Assembly (NCBI GenBank): GCA_903879825.1
Contig: CAIRND010000209.1
Span: 1 to 10,263, forward strand
Length of the DNA: 10,263 bases
Origin: an uncultured Geobacteraceae bacterium
GTDB taxonomy: Bacteria > Desulfobacterota > Desulfuromonadia > Geobacterales > Pseudopelobacteraceae
Direction of reading: 5' to 3'
Made by a program: the position numbers and the translations under genes. Below are positions 1-6,041 of this stretch, in pieces. The notes beneath the pieces are model-generated. The model saw nothing but the letters and a program-made list of their open reading frames with translations. It searched no databases and was not told the DNA's origin. How positions within the stretch are numbered: the stretch's first letter is position 1; every line of letters starts with the position of its first letter.

Positions 1-873
1 CGTCTGCACGGTGATGATTGCTGCCATGCTGTCGTGATCGCCACCCATCTGCCGGGACAGGATGTAGGCCGAAGGAGCAGTCGGTACGCTGAACAGCAGC
101 ACCGCCACACTCAAAGCTGTGCCGGTCAGCCCCAAATATGTAGCCAGACTCCACGCCATCAGGGGCTTGCAGAGAAACTGCACCGTGCTGGTCACCAGCA
201 GTGGATGCCAGTGCAACATCAGGTTGTCGGCCCGGTAGGCGGCACCTACCGCCATCAATCCCACCGGAAACGCAGCCTTTCCTCCCAGTGCCAGAATACC
301 GTCAACCGCCAGTGGCAGCTTTAATCCCGAGGCATTCAGTCCTACCCCAATGACACATCCGATAATCAGCGGGTTGCGTAGCAGGTCTACCGACAGGCGT
401 TTCAGGCTTATTCCCGTACCACTGTTCACCGCAAGCGAGAAAGCAGAAACGCAGAGCACGTTGATCAAGATGATCATGAACCCTGCTCCCATGGCTGCCA
501 GGAACAGACCGTCTTTTCCAAACAGATTCTCCGCGAGGGCCAGCGCCACAAAGGTGTTGAAGCGCACCCCCCCCTGAAACAGTGAAGTGAAAGCTGGGCC
601 GCCCATGCGCCGGTTTGCACCCCACCATATTGTGATCAGCAGCGCACTGGCCAGAACAGCTCCCTCTACCGTCATCAGGATTTTCAGCCAGGGCAGGGAG
701 CCGATTTGTTTGCCGGCCATGTTATGTATCAGTGTTGCCGGCATGAGCAGGAAATAGGTCAGTTTTTCGGCCGAAGGCCAAAATGATGGGGGAAGAAAGT
801 TTGTGCGCTGAATAACAAAGCCGACCAAGATCAGTGCCAGTACAGGTATGAGTGCATCAGTAATAGTGGACAT
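1..873 (-). CDS. AEC-family membrane transporter (auxin efflux carrier / malate permease type), C-terminus missing
   Basis: Reading leftwards from an ATG at 873-871 gives 291 uninterrupted codons that run off the window edge, so the stop and probably the last 15-30 residues are missing; family members are usually about 300-320 residues. The protein is strongly hydrophobic, with likely membrane segments near residues 6-22, 64-86, 122-146, 166-182, 195-212, 225-248 and 253-272. Family hallmarks are the FQGGVRFNTF stretch at 99-108 and the PTAPSAYILSRQMGGD stretch at 264-279. Members are secondary carriers in the inner membrane for malate, other organic acids or related anions; the substrate here cannot be told. 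An AAGGA ribosome binding site lies 7 nt before the ATG. The gene is divergent from the DUF299 gene and looks clearly richer in GC (about 60 % in sampled lines). A run of eight C (567-574, plus strand) falls inside it, in frame. Confidence 0.9.
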   Translation of the reverse strand, partial: MSTITDALIPVLALILVGFVIQRTNFLPPSFWPSAEKLTYFLLMPATLIHNMAGKQIGSLPWLKILMTVEGAVLASALLITIWWGANRRMGGPAFTSLFQGGVRFNTFVALALAENLFGKDGLFLAAMGAGFMIILINVLCVSAFSLAVNSGTGISLKRLSVDLLRNPLIIGCVIGVGLNASGLKLPLAVDGILALGGKAAFPVGLMAVGAAYRADNLMLHWHPLLVTSTVQFLCKPLMAWSLATYLGLTGTALSVAVLLFSVPTAPSAYILSRQMGGDHDSMAAIITVQT

Positions 874-946
874 ACCGTTTTCCTTGTTTAGTACCGTTTT
901 GCTTAAGGGTTGAGTTTAATTTATGCACGTATATTCAGCACTCATG

Positions 947-958
947 ACCTATATAGGT
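947..958. promoter_or_regulatory. Perfect 12-bp palindrome ACCTATATAGGT, possible operator
   Basis: The sequence reads identically on both strands over 12 bp. It sits about 75 nt before the transporter start codon on the minus strand, a reasonable place for a dimeric regulator to control that gene. No regulator is identified, and a 12-bp palindrome with an AT-rich core can occur by chance. Confidence 0.3.
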
Positions 959-972
959 AAAATCAGAAAACG

Positions 973-980
973 TCACGTGA
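973..980. promoter_or_regulatory. Perfect 8-bp palindrome TCACGTGA, possible operator
   Basis: This short perfect palindrome lies 40 nt left of the candidate rightward promoter and 15 nt right of the 12-bp palindrome. It could be a protein site for either divergent gene. At 8 bp it is weak evidence alone. Confidence 0.2.
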
Positions 981-1019
981 TTATTTGTGTCAACCAATGG
1001 TATGTGGTATCTAAAATGC

Positions 1020-1048
1020 TTGACAATGTATATCTCTTAACGTACCTT
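1020..1048 (+). promoter_or_regulatory. Candidate sigma-70 promoter for the DUF299/response regulator unit
   Basis: A perfect -35 hexamer TTGACA (1020-1025) is followed after 17 nt by TACCTT (1043-1048), which matches the -10 consensus at only three of six positions. Transcription would start near 1055, giving a leader of about 50 nt before the ATG at 1105. The excellent -35 and ideal spacing support it; the weak -10 limits confidence. Confidence 0.4.
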
Positions 1049-1104
1049 CTCATTAAAATTGCTGTCTAACTGTTTCATTAACCCTTTTGGAAGTGTTGAG
1101 CAAA

Positions 1105-1920
1105 ATGAAAACTATTTATGTGCTATCTGATTCGACAGGCGAGACCGCAGAGCGTGTAATACGTGCGGCCCTCTCGCAGTTTTATGATGAGGATGTGCGT
1201 GTTCACCACTTATTCAAGGTTTCTTCTCAAGCAGATGTGCAACTGGCACTGTCTGTGGCGGTTTTACATCCAGGACTGGTTGTTTATACTCTTGTCGATC
1301 CGCATTTGTCGGAAGTCGTTGAGCGTGTTGCAGAAGAGAGCGGTTTAATTACGATTGATCTGCTCAGTCCACTTCTTTACAGCTTGTCACGCTATTTAGG
1401 GGCGCCTTCAAAAGAGAAACCCGGTTTACTCCATCGTATCGATACCGATTATTATCGTCGCGTTGAGGCTGTTAACTTTACCGTTAAGCATGATGATGGT
1501 CAGGAAACGCGGTATTTGCATAAAGCGGATCTTGTTCTTGTCGGGGTGTCGCGCTCATCGAAAACCCCACTGGCTATGTATCTTGCCCACAAGGGTTACA
1601 AGGTTGCAAATGTACCGATTGTATATGGCATTGCATTGCCGACGGAGTTGTTTGAAATAGATCAGACAAAAATAGTTGGTCTTTTAATTGATCCAAAACG
1701 GCTGGTTGAAATTCGTACTTCCCGATTGATAAATATGCGGCAGAGCCCACGTGGCAGCTATAATGATTATCAATTGGTCGAAGATGAAATATCTGCCTGC
1801 CGGCAGTTATATAGAAAACACCCTGAATGGTATATTCTTAATATTACTAATAAATCAGTTGAAGAAGCAGCATCTGATATTATGAGACGAATGGAAATGA
1901 GTGCCGGAGTTGAATATTGA
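1105..1920 (+). CDS. DUF299 bifunctional kinase/pyrophosphorylase, regulator of PEP synthase or pyruvate phosphate dikinase (PpsR/PdrP family)
   Basis: The 271-residue product is a full-length member of the DUF299 (Kinase-PPPase) family. These cytoplasmic enzymes switch off PEP synthase or pyruvate phosphate dikinase by ADP-dependent threonine phosphorylation and reactivate it by phosphate-dependent dephosphorylation. Visible hallmarks are the N-terminal YVLSDSTGETAE stretch (residues 5-16), EAVNFTVKHDDG (121-132) and the P-loop-like GVSRSSKTP (147-155). Which of the two target enzymes it controls cannot be read from sequence, and neither is encoded here. The frame is open upstream to a TTG at 1087, but I chose ATG 1105 because the family begins just before this conserved block; a GGAAG at 1089-1093 lies 11 nt upstream, slightly far. 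The response regulator gene follows after 35 nt, so the two are probably co-transcribed. Confidence 0.93.
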   Translation: MKTIYVLSDSTGETAERVIRAALSQFYDEDVRVHHLFKVSSQADVQLALSVAVLHPGLVVYTLVDPHLSEVVERVAEESGLITIDLLSPLLYSLSRYLGAPSKEKPGLLHRIDTDYYRRVEAVNFTVKHDDGQETRYLHKADLVLVGVSRSSKTPLAMYLAHKGYKVANVPIVYGIALPTELFEIDQTKIVGLLIDPKRLVEIRTSRLINMRQSPRGSYNDYQLVEDEISACRQLYRKHPEWYILNITNKSVEEAASDIMRRMEMSAGVEY

Positions 1921-1955
1921 AAATCTGTTTAAAACTATCTGAAAAGGAGAGTACG

Positions 1956-2627
1956 ATGAGAATCCTGATTGTAGAAGATGAAAAAAAGGTTGCCAGCTTT
2001 ATTAAACGTGGGCTTGAAGATGAAAACTATCAGGTAACAGTCAGTAACGACGGAGTTGATGGTTTTAGACGTGCAAACAGCGGCGAATATGATTTGCTCA
2101 TTCTTGACTACATGCTGCCTAAGAAAGATGGCCTGACCGTTCTTCAAGAGCTTCGCGAGGCAGGGAATCAAATCCCGGTATTGATGTTAACTGCAAAAGC
2201 GGAGACGGCAGATGTTGTTTCAGCCCTCGATGCCGGTGCAGATGATTTCATGGTAAAACCATTCGTGTTTAATGAGTTGCAGGCGAGGGTGCGGGCACTT
2301 ACCAGACGCAGTAAACAGGATCGTGGTGCTGAAATCCGTTTTGCTGACCTGCGGCTTGATCCGGTTAACCACAAGGTTTGGAGAGGCCAGGTTGAAATTG
2401 TCCTCACAGCAAAAGAGTACAGCCTCCTAGCGTATTTGGTTCGGAATGCCGGAAAAACCCTCTCACGCGCAAATATTGCCGACAACTGCTGGGAATATCC
2501 ATTTGAAACATTTACAAATATTATCGACGTCTACATCAACTATCTGCGGAAGAAAGTAGATGGCGACTTCCCTAATAAACTGATCCAAACTGTTCGTGGT
2601 AAGGGTTATATTCTGAAAAATGGGTAG
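1956..2627 (+). CDS. OmpR/PhoB-family response regulator, orphan
   Basis: The 223-residue protein has a receiver domain (about 1-118) and a winged-helix DNA-binding domain (about 126-220). Receiver residues are complete: acidic pocket E7/D8, phosphoacceptor D51 in LILDYMLP, T79 in LMLTA, and K101 in VKPF. The C-terminus carries the usual VRGKGYIL wing signature, so it should be a phosphorylation-controlled transcription factor of the CusR/CopR-like type. ATG 1956 is preferred over an upstream TTG because AAGGAG (1944-1949) sits 6 nt before it and the receiver fold starts directly. No sensor kinase lies on either side: the upstream gene is the DUF299 enzyme 35 nt away, and downstream is a 230-nt gap before the polyferredoxin gene. 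Its target genes and signal are unknown. Confidence 0.95.
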   Translation: MRILIVEDEKKVASFIKRGLEDENYQVTVSNDGVDGFRRANSGEYDLLILDYMLPKKDGLTVLQELREAGNQIPVLMLTAKAETADVVSALDAGADDFMVKPFVFNELQARVRALTRRSKQDRGAEIRFADLRLDPVNHKVWRGQVEIVLTAKEYSLLAYLVRNAGKTLSRANIADNCWEYPFETFTNIIDVYINYLRKKVDGDFPNKLIQTVRGKGYILKNG

Positions 2628-2676
2628 TGGATGTTGATTTTTTGTGACGAATGGTTTAGTTTGTAATCAGAATGGT

Positions 2677-2713
2677 CGAGGGCGGTGTCGTGACTTATGC
2701 GATTCCGCCCTTG
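2677..2713 (+). terminator. GC-rich hairpin, possible terminator without a T-run
   Basis: Arms 2677-2690 and 2700-2713 pair over 14 positions with one T-T mismatch and two G-T wobbles around a 9-nt loop; the core is GGGCGG against CCGCCC. It begins 50 nt after the response regulator stop. No run of T follows, so it is not a standard intrinsic terminator. It may be a U-less terminator, an mRNA 3'-end stabiliser, or a structure ahead of the next gene. Confidence 0.4.
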
Positions 2714-2759
2714 CCAGTTAATGCAGATACTGAATAATAATGCTGTTATCCTGCGTCTA

Positions 2760-2789
2760 TTGAAAAAAGTGATAGCGGTACTACATTAT
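2760..2789 (+). promoter_or_regulatory. Candidate sigma-70 promoter for the polyferredoxin-rdgC-obg-proB unit
   Basis: TTGAAA (2760-2765, five of six consensus matches) is followed after 18 nt by CATTAT (2784-2789, four of six). Start of transcription would be near 2796, about 60 nt before the ATG at 2858. A second, weaker option is TTGCCA (2711-2716) with TAATAA (2735-2740). Either would drive the four-gene run, since no other gap in it exceeds 18 nt. Confidence 0.35.
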
Positions 2790-2818
2790 GTTGCTTTGAA
2801 GATAGATCGGGGAACAAG

Positions 2819-2838
2819 GACCGGTTATCAAACCAGTC
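2819..2838 (+). other. Small hairpin just upstream of the polyferredoxin ribosome binding site
   Basis: GAC and GGTT on the left pair with AACC and GTC on the right around a 4-nt ATCA loop, with one C-A mismatch. It ends 9 nt before the GGAGAG ribosome binding site (2848-2853). It could be a leader-RNA structure or a DNA operator; the short stem makes chance a real alternative. Confidence 0.25.
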
Positions 2839-2857
2839 ACGACCTTTGGAGAGCATA

Positions 2858-3832
2858 ATGCCTTCCCGTTACATGCAGCCACTGAGAATTTTAATACAAT
2901 TCGGTTATTTGGGATTTATCGTCTGGCTTGGATTCAGTTTTTATACATTTGTGCAGGCGGTAGGCACCTCTGCTGATAGATCTACACTGGTCCGCCCTGA
3001 TGGTATCGATGCCTTTTTGCCAATTTCCGGACTACTGGGCACCGCCTCTTGGATTAAGGGCAATGGAATTAATTTAATACACCCGGCAGCAGTCATTGTT
3101 TTTATTACGATTGTTATCTCCTCTCTCTTGCTGCGGCGTTCTTTCTGTTCCTGGATTTGCCCGATCGCGACCCTTTCTGAAATTTCCTGGAAAAGTGGCT
3201 TTCGCTTGTTTTATCGCAACTGGCGCTTGCCGTCGTGGCCCGATGTTACATTAAGAGGATTTAAATATCTTTTGATGTTGTTTTTTATCTATTCTGTTTT
3301 CATCGCAATGTCATCGGAAGCGCTTCTCGGATTTATTCAGTCTGACTATCACAAAATTGCTGATGTTCGTTTGTTGAATTTTTTTCTGCACATTTCACCG
3401 TTTGCGCTGGGTGTAGTGCTGCTTTTATTCGTTTTTTCAATTGCTTTGCGAAACCCATTTTGCCGTTATATGTGCCCATATGGGGCTTTACTTGGTTTGG
3501 TTGCCACGCTTTCACCGGTGCGTGTGACCAGAAATACGGAACGCTGTGTATCGTGCGGCGTGTGCAGTCAAATCTGCCCGACTTATATTGATGTTATGCA
3601 CACGTCGAGTGTATCGTCTCCCGAATGTATTGCGTGCTGGCGCTGTATCAGTCATTGTCGTTACAATGAAGCACTTTCAATGCGCGCAGTTCAACGCGTC
3701 GCAATACCGGGCTATATCTTTGCTGCTCTGGTGCTGCTCCTGTTTTTGGGTGGCACAGCGCTTGGTAAAATAAGCGGTAATTGGCACAGCACAGTATCTT
3801 TTGAAGAATATGTCAGATTGTTGGTCAAGTAA
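2858..3832 (+). CDS. NapH-like membrane 4Fe-4S polyferredoxin
   Basis: The 324-residue protein combines membrane helices (about residues 11-33, 74-92, 136-152, 178-197 and 283-301) with two paired cysteine motifs, C97/C101 (FCSWICP) and C202/C206 (FCRYMCPYG). Two classical 4Fe-4S motifs follow: C230, C233, C236, C240 and C257, C260, C263, C267. This is the architecture of NapH/MauN/CcoG-type integral membrane ferredoxins, which pass electrons between the quinone pool and redox partners at the inner membrane. The partner is not shown by the neighbours: no nitrate reductase, cytochrome or copper-oxidase assembly gene is present, so I give no gene symbol. ATG 2858 has GGAG (2848-2851) 6 nt upstream and is preferred over an upstream TTG at 2846. 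It is the first gene of the run that continues through rdgC-like, obg and proB. Confidence 0.88.
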   Translation: MPSRYMQPLRILIQFGYLGFIVWLGFSFYTFVQAVGTSADRSTLVRPDGIDAFLPISGLLGTASWIKGNGINLIHPAAVIVFITIVISSLLLRRSFCSWICPIATLSEISWKSGFRLFYRNWRLPSWPDVTLRGFKYLLMLFFIYSVFIAMSSEALLGFIQSDYHKIADVRLLNFFLHISPFALGVVLLLFVFSIALRNPFCRYMCPYGALLGLVATLSPVRVTRNTERCVSCGVCSQICPTYIDVMHTSSVSSPECIACWRCISHCRYNEALSMRAVQRVAIPGYIFAALVLLLFLGGTALGKISGNWHSTVSFEEYVRLLVK

Positions 3833-3850
3833 CAGAAAAAGGAAGATATT

Positions 3851-5020
3851 ATGGGCGTATATGCCAACACAGTAAGTATTACCCAGTATGCTGTAACGGG
3901 TGAAGTTCCAGAAACTGACCCCTTCCAGTGGTTCTCTGAAAAATTGACGAGCCGCGGATTTGAGTCGATTGAAAACTCCACTGAAGAGTCTGCAGAAGGA
4001 TGGACTCTCGTTGATAAACCCGATGATGCTGCTTTTGATAGCCCATCGGACTTCTGGCGTGACAATTTTGTCGTTTTTTCTCTTCGCAAAGATCAGCGTA
4101 AAATCCCTGCAGCGGTATTAAAGTCGCATACTGCACGTGAGGAGGGCGTTTTTCTCGCCCTTAATGCTAACTTGCGCCGGGCTCCTAAACACAAACGGGA
4201 AGAAATTAAAGAGCAAGTTCAGATGCGACTTATGACCAGGTGTCTTCCGGTGCCTTCATCGGTTGATATTGTGTGGGATCGGAAGAATGGCGTACTCACG
4301 CTTTTCAGCCTCGGAACTAAAGTTCTCGAGCGTTTCGAAGACCTGTTCCGTAAAACATTTGAAGGATTCAGTCCCGTTATTATTCACCCGTTTGCGCGAG
4401 CTCGAATGCTACTGGAAGGGCAACTGCTTGACTCCCTGGAAAAAGCCAATCAGGCTGGTTCTGACGCTGTTCTCACACTGATCAGGGATAATCAGTGGCT
4501 GGGGTGGGAGTTTATGTTGTGGCTTCTACAGAGAGGGGTTAATGGCGAAGGAGAATTTTCAGTCCAGTGCCCTGGTCACTTAACAATTGGAGAAAAGTTT
4601 TCTGCGTGGATTGATGATCGCATCCAGTTTCAGGGGGGGGGCGAAGAAGGTGGAATTCAAAAAGTAACGGTTTCGGGATCTCAAGATAGTTACCTTGAAG
4701 CTATATCCGCTCTTAAAGGGGGGAAACGAATTACCAGTGCTACAATCTGTATGGAGAAGGACGAGAACCCCTGGAAATTAACCCTTAAAGGGGATACATT
4801 CGGCTTTGCATCGTTTAAATGTCCACAGGTACGCGTCGAAAAGGATTCTACTGTTGATCAGATGAGTGAACGGGAAGCGGTTTTTTATGAGCGTATGTTC
4901 TTGATGGAACAGGGGATACAGCTATTTGACAGTTTATTTACCGCATTTCTTAACGAGCGTCTGACAGATGCGTGGACGGGACGATTACAGGCAATTCAAG
5001 CATGGCTGGACGGGGAGTAG
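3851..5020 (+). CDS. RdgC-like protein (recombination-associated family), long form
   Basis: The 389-residue soluble protein has no signal peptide or membrane segment. I assign it to the RdgC family (DNA-binding proteins that in E. coli form a ring around DNA and modulate RecA) from remembered patterns: the RKIPAAVLKSH stretch (83-93), the basic KHKREEIKEQVQMRLMTRCLPVPSSVDIVWD segment (114-143), and the WLGWEFMLWLL motif (216-226), which resembles the YLGxEFLTWLW motif of deltaproteobacterial members. It is longer than the roughly 300 residues of E. coli RdgC because of the C-terminal part after about 230. The start is supported by AAGGAAG ending 5 nt before ATG 3851. It lies 18 nt after the polyferredoxin gene, and its own end contains the ribosome binding site of obg. 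A run of nine G (4633-4641, residues 261-264) is in frame. Family assignment is probable, not certain. Confidence 0.7.
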   Translation: MGVYANTVSITQYAVTGEVPETDPFQWFSEKLTSRGFESIENSTEESAEGWTLVDKPDDAAFDSPSDFWRDNFVVFSLRKDQRKIPAAVLKSHTAREEGVFLALNANLRRAPKHKREEIKEQVQMRLMTRCLPVPSSVDIVWDRKNGVLTLFSLGTKVLERFEDLFRKTFEGFSPVIIHPFARARMLLEGQLLDSLEKANQAGSDAVLTLIRDNQWLGWEFMLWLLQRGVNGEGEFSVQCPGHLTIGEKFSAWIDDRIQFQGGGEEGGIQKVTVSGSQDSYLEAISALKGGKRITSATICMEKDENPWKLTLKGDTFGFASFKCPQVRVEKDSTVDQMSEREAVFYERMFLMEQGIQLFDSLFTAFLNERLTDAWTGRLQAIQAWLDGE

Positions 5021-5024
5021 TTAG

Positions 5025-6041
5025 ATGAAATTTATAGATGAAGTAACCTTATTTGCAACTTCAGGACACGGTGGAGCCGGTTGTGTCGCCTTCCGACATG
5101 AAAAATTTATAGAATTTGGCGGGCCGAGCGGTGGCGATGGTGGCAAGGGGGGCGATGTAGTCTTTCTCGCGACCTCCGGGCTTTCAACATTGTTGGAGTT
5201 ACGTCACCGGCCTCACCAAAAGGCAGAGCATGGCCATAACGGTATGGGTAAAAACCGTCATGGTGCCGGTGGTGATGATCTCCTTATTAAGGTGCCGGTT
5301 GGAACGGTTGTCAAGGATGCTGAAACCGACGATGTCCTGGCGGATCTGACAGAAAACGGACAACGTGTGATTCTGCTGAAGGGTGGCAGGGGAGGGCAGG
5401 GTAATGCCCGATTCGCTTCGGCTACCAACAAAGCCCCAAAATTTGCTCAACCGGGTGGAGACAATGAGGAACGTAAACTTCGACTGGAATTGAAGTTAAT
5501 GGCTGACGTTGGGCTTCTGGGTTTACCTAATGCCGGTAAATCATCTTTGATAAGCAAAGTGTCTGCAGCTCGTCCCAAAATTGCTGATTACCCCTTTACT
5601 ACCATGGTTCCATCCTTAGGCGTTGTTCCGTATAAAGGCTACAGATCCTTTGTCATGGCGGATATTCCGGGTATTATTGAGGGTGCTCATGATGGCGCAG
5701 GACTGGGGCATCGTTTTCTCAAACACCTGGAGCGTTCCGGGATATTGCTGCATCTGGTTGATATCTCCTGGATGCCGGAACGTGATCCGATCGCTGAATA
5801 TACATCGATTAATCATGAGTTAGCTCTTTTTAGCCCGGAACTGGCCGCCAAAGAGCAGATTGTGGTGATTACTAAGATTGACCTGCCGCAGACAAAAACT
5901 GAGCTTCCGGCAATAAAAGCCTGGTTCGAAGGTGAAGGTGTGACGGTATTTCCGATTTCCTCAGCAACTGGTGAAGGGGTTGAGCAATTGCTGGATGTAA
6001 TCGCACGGCGTTTGTGGGGTCCGCCTGAAGAGGTATGGTAA
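5025..6041 (+). CDS. obg: GTPase Obg/CgtA, ribosome-associated
   Basis: The 338-residue protein is a complete Obg GTPase, an essential cytoplasmic GTP-binding protein that associates with the 50S subunit and links ribosome assembly with stress and growth control. The glycine-rich Obg fold fills residues 1-158 (GGPSGGDGGKGGD at 32-44). The G domain follows with the P-loop GLPNAGKS (166-173), switch I TTM (192-194), DIPG (213-216), TKID (283-286) and the SSATGEG segment (312-318). It stops soon after the G domain and lacks an extended C-terminal tail, as in many non-enteric members. GGGGAG (5012-5016), inside the last codons of the RdgC-like gene, sits 8 nt before ATG 5025, so translation is probably coupled. 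The usual partners rplU-rpmA are not upstream in this window. Confidence 0.98.
   Translation: MKFIDEVTLFATSGHGGAGCVAFRHEKFIEFGGPSGGDGGKGGDVVFLATSGLSTLLELRHRPHQKAEHGHNGMGKNRHGAGGDDLLIKVPVGTVVKDAETDDVLADLTENGQRVILLKGGRGGQGNARFASATNKAPKFAQPGGDNEERKLRLELKLMADVGLLGLPNAGKSSLISKVSAARPKIADYPFTTMVPSLGVVPYKGYRSFVMADIPGIIEGAHDGAGLGHRFLKHLERSGILLHLVDISWMPERDPIAEYTSINHELALFSPELAAKEQIVVITKIDLPQTKTELPAIKAWFEGEGVTVFPISSATGEGVEQLLDVIARRLWGPPEEVW

Larger units (their letters stand above)
874..1104. other. Divergent intergenic region
   Basis: About 230 nt separate the divergent transporter and DUF299 genes. The region is AT-rich and holds a candidate rightward sigma-70 promoter (1020-1048) and two perfect palindromes (947-958 and 973-980). 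I see no open frame with a credible ribosome binding site and no RNA gene. No convincing leftward promoter for the transporter could be picked by eye. Confidence 0.6.
2628..2857. other. Intergenic region between response regulator and polyferredoxin genes
   Basis: This gap of about 230 nt holds a GC-rich hairpin (2677-2713), a candidate promoter (2760-2789) and a small hairpin (2819-2838) just before the next ribosome binding site. I see no open frame with a start signal, no tRNA and no recognised riboswitch class. Confidence 0.6.

Noticed and set aside
34..324. Plus-strand open frame of 96 codons near the left edge
   Set aside because: It is antisense to the transporter, with glutamine/arginine/histidine-rich low-complexity translation; the transporter explains the bases.
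302..628. Minus-strand open frame of 108 codons
   Set aside because: It is out of frame with the AEC transporter, whose reading frame runs unbroken over the same bases and carries family motifs; the 108-codon product has no recognisable features.
1087..1104. Upstream TTG start for the DUF299 protein
   Set aside because: The six extra codons would consume the GGAAG site, and the family starts at about ATG 1105.
2635..2655. TTGAT/TGTGA-like sequence as an FNR or CRP site
   Set aside because: The second half-site does not match either consensus, so it is just a T-rich stretch.
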